Part shown: piece after piece, positions 7,331 to 14,069 of the stretch
How the letters are laid out: the number at the start of each line of letters is the position of its first letter
Numbering within the stretch: the stretch's first letter is position 1
Origin: Oscillospiraceae bacterium
GTDB lineage: Bacteria; Bacillota; Clostridia; Oscillospirales; Oscillospiraceae
Assembly: GCA_015068335.1 (NCBI GenBank)
Contig: SVKT01000017.1
Location: forward strand, 1 to 19,146
Reading direction: 5' to 3'
Length of the DNA stretch: 19,146 nucleotides
The notes under the pieces: model-generated
What the model was told of the DNA's origin: nothing
Databases searched by the model: none
The model's input: the letters and a program-made list of their open reading frames with translations, nothing else
Position numbers and translations under genes: made by a program

Positions 7331-7359
7331 ATCATAATATCGTTTGTCGATATTGTCAA
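7331..7359 (-). promoter_or_regulatory. Promoter of the PadR-DUF2812 operon with embedded operator
   Basis: On the minus strand TTGACA (7359-7354) and TATGAT (7336-7331) are separated by 17 bases, close to the sigma-A consensus. The second copy of AATATCG-N5-CGATATT (7336-7354, spacer tttgt) fills the space between the two boxes. The two operator centres are 35 bp apart, between three and three and a half helical turns. Repression by the adjacent PadR protein is inferred. Confidence 0.88.
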
Positions 7360-7496
7360 TAACTTTTGCAAAACATTTTCGTTTTTTGCCAAACAATCCA
7401 GTTTCAGGAAGTTTCGCCACCTTTTGAGGGTTGCTTCCTCCGCCGCCTTTCCTGTACCATTGACTGCGTAAATCACCACAGAAAGGAAGAAAACCG

Positions 7497-8276
7497 ATGA
7501 AACGAGCGCTATGCGGCCTTTTGGCGGCCGCCTCTCTCTCCCTGCCCGCCCGGGCGGCCAGAACCATCCCCGTACAGGTGGACGGCGAACATCTGCCCGG
7601 CGTTTCCTACGTGGACAGCGGCGTTACATACGTACCCCTGCGAATGCTGCTGGACACACTGGGCGGCTGGGAGATCTGGTGGGACAGCGCGGAAAAGATC
7701 GCAGTTGCGACCTCCGCAGACCACGACCTTGCCGCCGATCCGGATGAAAACCGTATCACCATCAACGGAACGGATTACGCCGGCCGGGTCACCGTGGAAA
7801 ACGGACGCACCTACGTCCCGCTGCGGCTGGTAGCCGAGGCGTTGGGCGGCAGCGCGGAATGGGATCGCTATATGGGCGGGGCGGCGATGACCTCTCCCGG
7901 CGCGGCCTACGACGCCGTGGAACTCTACTGGCTCTCCCGGGTCATCAGCGCGGAAAGCGGCGCAGAGCCCCTGAACGGGCAGATCGCGGTGGGAAACGTG
8001 GTGCTAAACCGGGTGGCAAGCGATACCTTTCCCAACACCGTTCCGGGGGTGGTGTTCGACCGCAACTTTGCCGTGCAGTTTGAACCCGTGGAAAACGGAA
8101 CCATCTACAACACGCCCACCGCCCAGTCCGTCGCCGCCGCCAAGCGGGCGCTGGATGGGGAGTCCGTTGTGGGAAAGGCGCTGTACTTCTATGCCCCCGC
8201 CCTGTCCCAGGGTATCTGGATCAACGCCAACCGCCCTTATCTCACCACCATCGGCTGTCACCGCTTTTACCTGTGA
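7497..8276 (+). CDS. Secreted SleB-type cell wall hydrolase with stalk domain
   Basis: The 259-residue product has a signal peptide (about 1-20, ending PARA). It then has a copper-amine-oxidase N-terminal-like (stalk) region with two copies of the motif TYVPLR (44-49, 105-110), each followed by a Leu-Gly-Gly. A Hydrolase_2/SleB domain runs from about 143 to 259. In that domain, ISAESGAEPLNGQIAVGNVV contains the likely catalytic Glu153; VVLNRV, QFEPVENG and the KALYFYAP segment are also family features. SleB is a lytic transglycosylase acting on spore cortex during germination, but the family also includes vegetative hydrolases, so a spore role is only likely. AAAGGAAG precedes the ATG by nine bases. 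It is transcribed away from the PadR operon, alone. Confidence 0.88.
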   Translation: MKRALCGLLAAASLSLPARAARTIPVQVDGEHLPGVSYVDSGVTYVPLRMLLDTLGGWEIWWDSAEKIAVATSADHDLAADPDENRITINGTDYAGRVTVENGRTYVPLRLVAEALGGSAEWDRYMGGAAMTSPGAAYDAVELYWLSRVISAESGAEPLNGQIAVGNVVLNRVASDTFPNTVPGVVFDRNFAVQFEPVENGTIYNTPTAQSVAAAKRALDGESVVGKALYFYAPALSQGIWINANRPYLTTIGCHRFYL

Positions 8277-8282
8277 GGGTGT

Positions 8283-8311
8283 TTGACTTTTTCCCGGACA
8301 GCGGCTAAAAT
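8283..8311 (+). promoter_or_regulatory. Promoter of the TIGR04255 gene
   Basis: TTGACT (8283-8288) and TAAAAT (8306-8311) are separated by 17 bases, 35 bases before the gene's start. The promoter begins 6 bases after the stop codon of the upstream hydrolase gene, so the two genes can be expressed independently. Confidence 0.8.
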
Positions 8312-8346
8312 ATTGGTATGAAATCATCCGAAAAGGAGCATACCGT

Positions 8347-9141
8347 ATGCTGTTTTCCGACCGTTCCAGAACCATCTACCCCAACGCGCCGGTGCACGAG
8401 GTGATCTGCCAGTTGCGCTTCCCCACCATTCTCTCCATCAATACGGTGGAGCCGGCAGCGTTTCAGGAGGCGATCCGGGAGGAATTTCCCCGCTACGCCT
8501 GCAAACAGGAAACCCCTGCGCCGAAGGTCACCGGGCTTGGCAGCGCCACGCCCCGCGTGGAGCAGCCCTCCCCCACGGCAAACTACCACTTCCTCTCGGC
8601 CGACGGTATGTGGAAGTTGAATCTCACCCGGGATTTCATCGCCCTCTCCACTCTGCGCTATCCCGGCTGGGAAGCCTTTGCCCGCCAGTTGGACAAGCCG
8701 CTGGCCGCCTTCATTCAACTCTACAAGCCCGCCTACTTTCAGCGGGTGGGGCTGCGCTACGTGAACATCGTTTCCCGCGCAAAACTGGGGCTGGATGACA
8801 CTCCCTGGGCAGAACTGTTTGCCCCCGCTTATCTTGGTCCGATGGCGGAAGCGGATGTTGCAGAGGAACGACTCATTCATTGCGGCTGCGATTTGCAGTT
8901 GAAACTGGATTCCAGTTGCGTGGCCAAGATCCACGCCGGACCGGGCCGCATCCAGACCAAGGGCGCCAATCCGCAGCAGGATCCCGAGCCGAAATTTATT
9001 TTTGATCTGGATCTTTCTATGGGCGGGAATGTGTCCTGCACGATGGCTGCCGCCGCGCTGGAAACGCTCCACGGCCACAGTACGCCCATTTTCGAGGGCG
9101 CCGTCACCGACCGTCTGCGCGATGCGATGCGGGGGCTGTAA
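8347..9141 (+). CDS. TIGR04255 family protein
   Basis: The 264-residue, apparently cytosolic protein has the marks of TIGR04255: the opening Y-x-N-A-P-V-x-E-V-x-x-x-L-R-F, a middle segment where the query strand reads WKLNLTRDFIALST, and YFQRVGLRYVNIV near the centre. No signal peptide or membrane segment is seen. The family is widespread and sporadic, and its members have no firmly established activity that I know of; some sit beside defence or toxin-like loci, which is not the case here. AAAAGGAG lies before the ATG at nine-base spacing. The gene has its own promoter and ends at a shared hairpin with the convergent exonuclease gene, so it is monocistronic. Confidence 0.85.
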   Translation: MLFSDRSRTIYPNAPVHEVICQLRFPTILSINTVEPAAFQEAIREEFPRYACKQETPAPKVTGLGSATPRVEQPSPTANYHFLSADGMWKLNLTRDFIALSTLRYPGWEAFARQLDKPLAAFIQLYKPAYFQRVGLRYVNIVSRAKLGLDDTPWAELFAPAYLGPMAEADVAEERLIHCGCDLQLKLDSSCVAKIHAGPGRIQTKGANPQQDPEPKFIFDLDLSMGGNVSCTMAAAALETLHGHSTPIFEGAVTDRLRDAMRGL

Positions 9142-9171
9142 GCCTTCTCTGCCAATGCCACCTGATACAGT

Positions 9172-9201
9172 AAAAGCCCCTCCGTTTCCGGAGGGGCTTT
9201 T
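9172..9201. terminator. Bidirectional intrinsic terminator
   Basis: A 13-bp perfect stem (9172-9184 with 9189-9201), loop tttc, has an A-tract on one side and a T-tract on the other. It sits between the convergent TIGR04255 (plus) and exonuclease (minus) genes and can serve both. Confidence 0.93.
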
Positions 9202-9221
9202 TATCGTCTTTTCGCACCGGA

Positions 9222-9899
9222 TCAGGGGCGTTCATACAGGGGCAGCGTGCACTGATAGGGCTGGCTGCGGTAGGTCACGGAAGAAATGGGGCGGCCGGAA
9301 ACGCCGTATTTGGGGTGCGTGCCGAACAGATCGATGTACCGGGTAAGATCGTCCTTTTCCTGCGCCATCTTTTCCAGCAGCAGCACGGTCGCACGAGCAT
9401 CGTCCACAGCCCGGTGATTGTTTACCGCCGCGTTGCCCAGGCCGTATGCTTCAATGGCGTCGGAGAGTTTGTGGGGGTAATCCCGCCGGTCGCGGTACAC
9501 CGTCAGCGCGTCGAGAAACTGCGGCGCCCGCAGCACATCCACACGACCGTAGGGTTTCAGGAAGTGGTACAGGAAGTTCAGGTCGAACTGGGCATTATAG
9601 GCCACCAGCAGCGGCCGCTGCGCGCCTTCCAGCAGGCGGCAGAAGGCCTCCACCGCCTCTGCCTGCTCCACGCCCTCTGCCATCAGTTGCAGATCCGTGA
9701 TGCCCGTCAGTTCGGTGATAAAGGGCGGGAGATGCTCGCCTTCCGGCAGGCGGATCAGCACGTTCAGTTGGTCGGTCTCCACCCCGTTTTCCAGCGACAC
9801 CGCTCCCAATTCGATGATCCGGTCCTTTCCGAATTCGATGCCGGTGGTTTCTGTATCGAAAATCACAACGCGGTCAAACTGCGCCCAAAGTTGTTCCAT
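9222..9899 (-). CDS. DEDDh 3'-5' exonuclease (DNA polymerase III epsilon-like)
   Basis: The 225-residue protein has the three exonuclease motifs: FDTETTG (Asp15, Glu17), NAQFDLNFL (Asp106) and NHRAVDDA (His162, Asp167). It removes nucleotides from 3' ends of DNA or RNA using two metal ions. In Firmicutes, stand-alone proteins of this type act in proofreading, repair or RNA trimming, and the sequence cannot tell these apart. The C-terminal extension of about 45 residues (from 180) is unlike the catalytic core. The ATG is preceded by AAGGAGTGATT. It is a single gene with its own near-consensus promoter and shares a terminator with the convergent TIGR04255 gene. Confidence 0.9.
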   Translation of the reverse strand: MEQLWAQFDRVVIFDTETTGIEFGKDRIIELGAVSLENGVETDQLNVLIRLPEGEHLPPFITELTGITDLQLMAEGVEQAEAVEAFCRLLEGAQRPLLVAYNAQFDLNFLYHFLKPYGRVDVLRAPQFLDALTVYRDRRDYPHKLSDAIEAYGLGNAAVNNHRAVDDARATVLLLEKMAQEKDDLTRYIDLFGTHPKYGVSGRPISSVTYRSQPYQCTLPLYERP

Positions 9900-9919
9900 C
9901 CAATCACTCCTTTTTCTGC

Positions 9920-9948
9920 ATTATAGTTCGTTTTCACGGTTTTTTCAA
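9920..9948 (-). promoter_or_regulatory. Promoter of the exonuclease gene
   Basis: On the minus strand TTGAAA (9948-9943), a 17-base spacer and a perfect TATAAT (9925-9920), 20 bases before the exonuclease ATG. I see no comparably clear sigma-A promoter for the divergent deacetylase gene. Confidence 0.85.
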
Positions 9949-9996
9949 TGACTTGCGGGAAACACTATCCTCACTACTGTATCCGGAGGGTTTCCT

Positions 9997-10866
9997 ATGA
10001 CACTTCGCTGCCGCGTTTTCACCTTTTTCGTTCTCTTGACCCCCTGCCTGTTTCTGGCAGGAATGCTCTATCTGCAAGGGCAGACTGCACCGGTCGCTGT
10101 GCCGGCCGCCGCAGTCGACTGGGGTCTTTCCTTCCCCAACGCAGGCCAATCCCCCACCGGCAACGCCACGTCGGAGGCGCTGGCGCAATACAACGCCTGT
10201 TTTCTGGGCGACACCGGCAAAAAGGTCATCTACCTGACCTTCGACTGCGGCTATGAAAACGGTTACACCGAACCGATCCTGGATGCGCTGAAAAAGCACA
10301 ACGCTCCCGCCGCGTTTTTCATCGTTGGCACGATGCTGGACACCGCGCCGGACATCGTCCGCCGTATGGCGGCGGAGGGGCACATTGTAGGAAACCACAC
10401 GCTTCACCATCCGGATATGTCTGCCATCTCCGACCAGGCCGCTTTCCGGAAGGAACTGGATGGACTCGCTGCGCAGTATCGGGAAGTCACAGGCGAGGAA
10501 ATGCCGATGTTCTATCGCCCGCCCCAGGGGAAATACAGCGAGGAGAACCTGAAACAAGCCTGTGCGCTGGGCTACAAAACCGTGTTTTGGAGCCTTGCCT
10601 ATGTGGACTGGTATGTGAATGACCAGCCCACCGCCCAACAGGCCTACGCCAAACTGCTGCCCCGGATCCACGACGGCGCCATCGTGCTGCTCCACTCCAC
10701 CTCCGCCACCAATGCCGCCATTCTGGACGACCTGTTGACGAAGTGGGAGGAAATGGGCTACACTTTTGCCTCGTTGGAGGAACTGCCCGGCGCCGACGCG
10801 GTGCAAAGCCCCCCGGTGATGTTCCGGAACGAGGCGCCCGCGGCCTCCGAACCCAACTGCGCCTGA
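9997..10866 (+). CDS. pdaA: PdaA-type polysaccharide deacetylase
   Basis: The 289-residue product has an N-terminal membrane anchor or signal (about 6-26) and a NodB-type deacetylase domain from about 75 to 262. The motifs are TFDCGYENGY (Asp83 as base), GNHTLHH (His134, His138), RPPQG (174-178), VDW (203-205) and LLHS (231-234). The whole run is very like Bacillus PdaA, which removes the acetyl group from muramic acid so that muramic delta-lactam forms in spore cortex. Residue 84, usually Asp in NodB enzymes and Asn in B. subtilis PdaA, is Cys here. The C-terminal tail from about 264 is Ala/Pro-rich and unlikely to be folded. GGAGGG precedes the ATG at seven-base spacing. No clear vegetative promoter is visible, in line with sporulation control, but I cannot demonstrate a sigma-G site. 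Confidence 0.88.
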   Translation: MTLRCRVFTFFVLLTPCLFLAGMLYLQGQTAPVAVPAAAVDWGLSFPNAGQSPTGNATSEALAQYNACFLGDTGKKVIYLTFDCGYENGYTEPILDALKKHNAPAAFFIVGTMLDTAPDIVRRMAAEGHIVGNHTLHHPDMSAISDQAAFRKELDGLAAQYREVTGEEMPMFYRPPQGKYSEENLKQACALGYKTVFWSLAYVDWYVNDQPTAQQAYAKLLPRIHDGAIVLLHSTSATNAAILDDLLTKWEEMGYTFASLEELPGADAVQSPPVMFRNEAPAASEPNCA

Positions 10867-10910
10867 ACGCTTCCTCTCCCCTGACCGCTCCCTTATCCCC
10901 TATACGCAGC

Positions 10911-10957
10911 AACGCGCAGTCCGCTATACAGCGGGCTGCGCGTTGGTCTTCTTTTTT
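10911..10957 (+). terminator. Intrinsic terminator of the deacetylase gene
   Basis: A 14-base stem (10911-10924 with 10931-10944, one G-T pair) with loop tataca is followed by ggtcttctttttt. The T-tract overlaps the stop codon of the convergent diaminopimelate dehydrogenase gene. The minus-strand flank has no T-tract, so it is a poor terminator for that gene. Confidence 0.87.
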
Positions 10958-11948
10958 ACAGCAGCGTTCTGCGAAGTTCCTCCCCGCTCTTGGCAGAGAG
11001 ATATGCGGGTGGGATGTCAAAAATCGTCTTTGCGCCCGTGAGACCGGCGGCGTTCATCCGGTATGCCGCTCTGGCGCAGCAGACCAGCACGCTGGCGGTA
11101 AACTCCGGATTGGAGCCCAGTTTCAGGGAATACTCGATCATCTGGCGGGTCTCGCCATTGACGCCGGTGACGCCGCTGCGCATCACGAAGCCGCCGTGTG
11201 CCATACCGCCGTGGTCGCGGTCAAACTCCTCCTGGGAGATGAAATGCACCGTGGTATCGTAGGGTGCGAAGTAGGCAGGCATCGTCTTGATCTCCTGCTC
11301 GATACGCTGCAAATCTGCGCCGTCCTCCGCCACGACAAAGCATTCGCGGGTGTGTTTTTCCCGGGTAGTCAGTTCGGGATTTTCGCCGCTGCGCACCTTT
11401 TCCAGCGCGGCGGGAACGGGCACCGTGTACTGCTTACCGTTCTTCACGCCGTCGATGCGGCGGATGGCATCGGAGTGCCCCTGGCTGACGCCTCTGCCCC
11501 AGAAGGTATAGTCGCTGCCGTTAGGCAGGATGCAATTGCCAAGCAGCCGCTGTAAACTGAACATACCGGGGTCCCATCCCACGGAGATCACCGCGGTCTT
11601 GCCGCCTTCCTGGGCGCGGCGGTCACACCGCTCAAAGTGTTCGGGGATGGCGGAGTGGTTGTCAAAACTGTCCACAATGTTGAAATATTTCGCGTATTCC
11701 CCACTCTGCACAGGCAGGTCCTTCGCACTGCCGCCGCAGAGGATCAGCACATCGATCTCGTTATGCATTTCCGCCAGGCGGTCGATCCCGTAGACGGGGA
11801 CACCGTCCGTCAGGAGTTTCAGCGTCGCCGGATCTCTTCTGGTAAAAACCGCGGAAAACTTCATATCCGGATTGGCACGAAGCGCCAACTCCACACCGCG
11901 GCCGAGATTTCCGTATCCTAAAATCGCAATTCTGATTGGAGCGTTCAT
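10956..11948 (-). CDS. ddh: meso-Diaminopimelate dehydrogenase
   Basis: The 330-residue enzyme makes meso-diaminopimelate from tetrahydrodipicolinate, ammonia and NADPH in one step, a shortcut in lysine and peptidoglycan precursor synthesis. The N-terminus is a Rossmann motif (IAILGYGNLGRGVE, Gly11-x-Gly13-x-x-Gly16). Family segments follow: FTRRDP, CGGSAKDLP, the VSVGWDPGMFS-like stretch, FWGRGVSQGHSDAIRRIDGV and HGGFVMRSG. The length matches the family (about 320-330). The ATG at 11948 has AAGGTGA at six-base spacing; the open frame reaches 12011 but only by crossing the -10 region. It is a single gene with its own promoter. This route is found in scattered bacteria only; whether other DAP-pathway genes exist in this genome cannot be seen here. 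Confidence 0.93.
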   Translation of the reverse strand: MNAPIRIAILGYGNLGRGVELALRANPDMKFSAVFTRRDPATLKLLTDGVPVYGIDRLAEMHNEIDVLILCGGSAKDLPVQSGEYAKYFNIVDSFDNHSAIPEHFERCDRRAQEGGKTAVISVGWDPGMFSLQRLLGNCILPNGSDYTFWGRGVSQGHSDAIRRIDGVKNGKQYTVPVPAALEKVRSGENPELTTREKHTRECFVVAEDGADLQRIEQEIKTMPAYFAPYDTTVHFISQEEFDRDHGGMAHGGFVMRSGVTGVNGETRQMIEYSLKLGSNPEFTASVLVCCARAAYRMNAAGLTGAKTIFDIPPAYLSAKSGEELRRTLL

Positions 11949-12011
11949 ATGGGTCACCTTCCTGAAACAGCATACCGGCGCCGTGCGAAACCGCACATTT
12001 GCCAACGCCAC

Positions 12012-12040
12012 ATTTTACAATAAATTCCGCCCCAAGTCAA
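12012..12040 (-). promoter_or_regulatory. Promoter of ddh
   Basis: On the minus strand TTGACT (12040-12035), 17 bases, TAAAAT (12017-12012). The leader of about 57 bases contains a small hairpin (GTGCG-gttt-CGCAC, 11983-11996) of unknown significance. Confidence 0.85.
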
Positions 12041-12078
12041 TTCCAAACCGTCCGCCGCCTCTCTCCACGAACCGTAGG

Positions 12079-12107
12079 TTGCATCCCGCGGCGTTTCGTT
12101 TTATGAT
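12079..12107 (+). promoter_or_regulatory. Promoter of the XRE-superoxide reductase fusion gene
   Basis: TTGCAT (12079-12084), 17 bases, TATGAT (12102-12107), 32 bases before the ATG. It is divergent from the ddh promoter with about 40 bases between the two -35 boxes. I see no clear long palindrome on it. Confidence 0.82.
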
Positions 12108-12139
12108 TAAGGCAAGTTGAGGAAAAGGAGCACGCACGA

Positions 12140-12724
12140 ATGGACCACTACGTAACAGGCGCCACCATCAAACGGCTGCGGGAGGCCAAAAAGATGACAC
12201 AGGCCGAGTTGGCAGACCGCATCGACGTCAGCCCCAAAACCATTTCCAAGTGGGAAACGGCAAAGGGCCTGCCGGACATCTCCCTGCTGACCACACTCGC
12301 CGCCGCGCTGGATGTCTCCGTTATGGAACTGATGTCGGGCAATACCGTGATCAATCGAAATCTCTCCGCCAATATGCTGCGCTCCAAACTCTACGTTTGC
12401 CCCGTGTGCGGCAACATCCTCCACGCTATGGGCGAGGCGGTCATCGTCTGCTGCGGTGTGACGCTGCCGCCGCTGGATGCGGAAGACGCAGACGATGCCC
12501 ACCGCATCACCATAGAGGCCGTGGAGGACGAACAATATGTGATCGTCGACCACCCTATGACCAAGCAGCACTACATCTCCTTTCTGGCCTATGTGACTTC
12601 TGACACCTTCCAATTGGTGAAACTGTATCCGGAAAGCAGCGCCGCCTGCCGTTTCCGCTTCCGCGGGCGGGGGTATCTCTATGGGTACTGCAATCACCAC
12701 GGATTGATGAAGCACAAGGTGTGA
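12140..12724 (+). CDS. XRE regulator fused to a desulfoferrodoxin-like superoxide reductase domain
   Basis: The 194-residue protein joins two domains. Residues 7-64 are an XRE helix-turn-helix (IKRLREAKKMTQAELADRI, then VSPKTISKWETAKGLPD). Residues 84-194 match desulfoferrodoxin. Center I is Cys87-x2-Cys90 and Cys104-Cys105, a rubredoxin-like FeCys4 site. Center II ligands appear intact: His121, His138 (HPM), His144 (HYI), Cys184 and His187 (CNHHG). Center II normally reduces superoxide to peroxide. The usual Glu-Lys before the first His is replaced by Asp-Ala (DAH), so the catalytic Lys is missing. The fusion could be a redox- or superoxide-sensing repressor, an enzyme tethered to DNA, or both. 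AAAAGGAG lies nine bases before the ATG. The gene is monocistronic, with its own promoter and terminator. Confidence 0.9.
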   Translation: MDHYVTGATIKRLREAKKMTQAELADRIDVSPKTISKWETAKGLPDISLLTTLAAALDVSVMELMSGNTVINRNLSANMLRSKLYVCPVCGNILHAMGEAVIVCCGVTLPPLDAEDADDAHRITIEAVEDEQYVIVDHPMTKQHYISFLAYVTSDTFQLVKLYPESSAACRFRFRGRGYLYGYCNHHGLMKHKV

Positions 12725-12734
12725 TCCGTAAACG

Positions 12735-12766
12735 CAAAAATGCTCTGCCGTCCGGCAGAGCATTTT
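12735..12766. terminator. Bidirectional intrinsic terminator
   Basis: A 14-base stem (12735-12748 with 12753-12766) with loop gtcc carries an A-tract and a T-tract on its two sides. It lies between the convergent fusion gene and permease gene. Confidence 0.93.
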
Positions 12767-12780
12767 TTACGAGATATACC

Positions 12781-13890
12781 TTACAAAATCACCGTGGCGC
12801 CCAGCAAAATCAGTAGGCCGATCACGTTAACAACGGTGAATACCGCCAGAAATTTTCCCGCACGGGCACCGGGCCAGCGGAGATACAGTTTCAATGTGAT
12901 CAAACTGGCAAGGGATGCCACAGGCGTGCCCAGGCCGCCAATGTTCACGCCTTCCAGCAGTTCGCGCCACTGTTCTGTAAAGGCAGACAGCAGTACAGCC
13001 GCAGGCACGTTGCTGATGACCTGGCTGGTGGCAACGGCGGTCAGCAGGGTGCTGCGTTCCAGCAGCGTCTGCAAAAATTCCCGCACGACGTCCATCCGTC
13101 CCAGGTTTCCGGAAACGATGAAGAAGCACACGAAGGTGGCCAGCAGGGCGATGTCCAGTTCCCGCAGCAGTTTCGGCTCCATCAGGGCGATCACCGCCAG
13201 CACCAGCACCGTCATCACGCCGTAATGCAGCACGCGGAACACCGTCAGCAGGCACAGCACAAACAGCACGGTATACACCGCCAGTTTTCGGGGCTGCTGC
13301 AACGTCTCCCGTTCCAGTTCCGGCCGGGGCAGCGCCCTGGGCAGAAGCGGCAGGGATGCGGCGGTCAGGCACAGCAGGCTCACCGCCGTCAGCGGCAGCA
13401 CCGCAGAGAAGAACTGCCCGGACGTCAGGCCGTAGGCGGCGTACAGATACAGATTTTGCGGATTGCCCACCGGGGTGGCCATACTGCCCAGATTGGCCGC
13501 CACAGTTTGCAGCACCAGCACGGGAATGGCCGCCGAGGCACAGCCGATGCGTTCCAGCAGCAAGAGCGTGAACGGCACGAATGTCAGCAGCGCCACATCG
13601 TTGGTCACCAGCATAGAACTGAAAAAGGGCAGCAGTACCAGCACCACGCCCAGAACACGCCCGCCGCTGCTGCGGCGCAGCAGTTGAAGCGCCAGCCAGC
13701 GGAATGCGCCGCAGTCCTGAAAGCCGGAGACCACCGCCATCAGGCTCATCAGCAGACACAGCACGCGCAGGTCGATGTATGCGATGTACGCGCTGTCCGG
13801 CGGCACCAGAAACATCGTCACCACCGCACACAGCGCCGCCACGCAAAGCACCGTTTCTTTTTTCAGGAAATCCCGTAACCGTTCCAGCAT
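12781..13890 (-). CDS. ArsB/CitMHS/SLC13-type anion permease
   Basis: The 369-residue integral membrane protein has about ten hydrophobic segments throughout. It carries the two signature repeats of the ion transporter superfamily: SSMLVTNDVALL plus ATPVGNPQNLYLY (GNPQN at 142-146) in the first half, and SQVISNVPAAVLL (SNVPA at 293-297) in the second. Such proteins move anions or dicarboxylates (arsenite, citrate, sulfate or succinate) with H+ or Na+; the substrate here cannot be fixed from sequence. The family usually has 400-450 residues, so this is on the short side, but the two halves are complete. The ATG at 13890 has GGAGGTTGA eight bases upstream; a TTG at 13908 would lie before that site. 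Single gene with own promoter. Confidence 0.9.
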   Translation of the reverse strand: MLERLRDFLKKETVLCVAALCAVVTMFLVPPDSAYIAYIDLRVLCLLMSLMAVVSGFQDCGAFRWLALQLLRRSSGGRVLGVVLVLLPFFSSMLVTNDVALLTFVPFTLLLLERIGCASAAIPVLVLQTVAANLGSMATPVGNPQNLYLYAAYGLTSGQFFSAVLPLTAVSLLCLTAASLPLLPRALPRPELERETLQQPRKLAVYTVLFVLCLLTVFRVLHYGVMTVLVLAVIALMEPKLLRELDIALLATFVCFFIVSGNLGRMDVVREFLQTLLERSTLLTAVATSQVISNVPAAVLLSAFTEQWRELLEGVNIGGLGTPVASLASLITLKLYLRWPGARAGKFLAVFTVVNVIGLLILLGATVIL

Positions 13891-13922
13891 ACAGTCAACC
13901 TCCGCCAATTATTTCCTGCGAC

Positions 13923-13951
13923 AGGATACCACACTTCTCCCCTTTTTGCAA
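13923..13951 (-). promoter_or_regulatory. Promoter of the anion permease gene
   Basis: On the minus strand TTGCAA (13951-13946), 17 bases, TATCCT (13928-13923), preceded by TGg, an extended -10 element. The -35 box overlaps the first of two 11-base direct repeats. Confidence 0.72.
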
Positions 13952-13973
13952 CCAACAGGAGGGCAACCAACAG
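13948..13973. repeat. Two 11-base direct repeats upstream of the permease promoter
   Basis: GCAACCAACAG occurs at 13948-13958 and again at 13963-13973, a 15-base period. The first copy overlaps the permease -35 box and the second lies just upstream, the position of an activator or repressor site. A degenerate third copy (gcgccaacc) follows at about 13977-13985. Confidence 0.7.
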
Positions 13974-14069
13974 CGAGCGCCAACCTTCCCGATCCGCGCG
14001 TAACAGTACGGTTTATGGGACATCTTCTGCGTTAGAATGAAGCCAGAACAGAAAAAGGAGTGCTTGCAT

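Noticed and set aside
7360..7496. Sigma-A promoter for the SleB-type hydrolase gene
   Set aside because: TTGACT at 7460-7465 has no -10 box at proper spacing; a sporulation-type promoter is possible but I could not identify one.
10743..11555. Plus-strand open frame antisense to ddh
   Set aside because: It crosses the terminator hairpin and lies opposite a complete diaminopimelate dehydrogenase.
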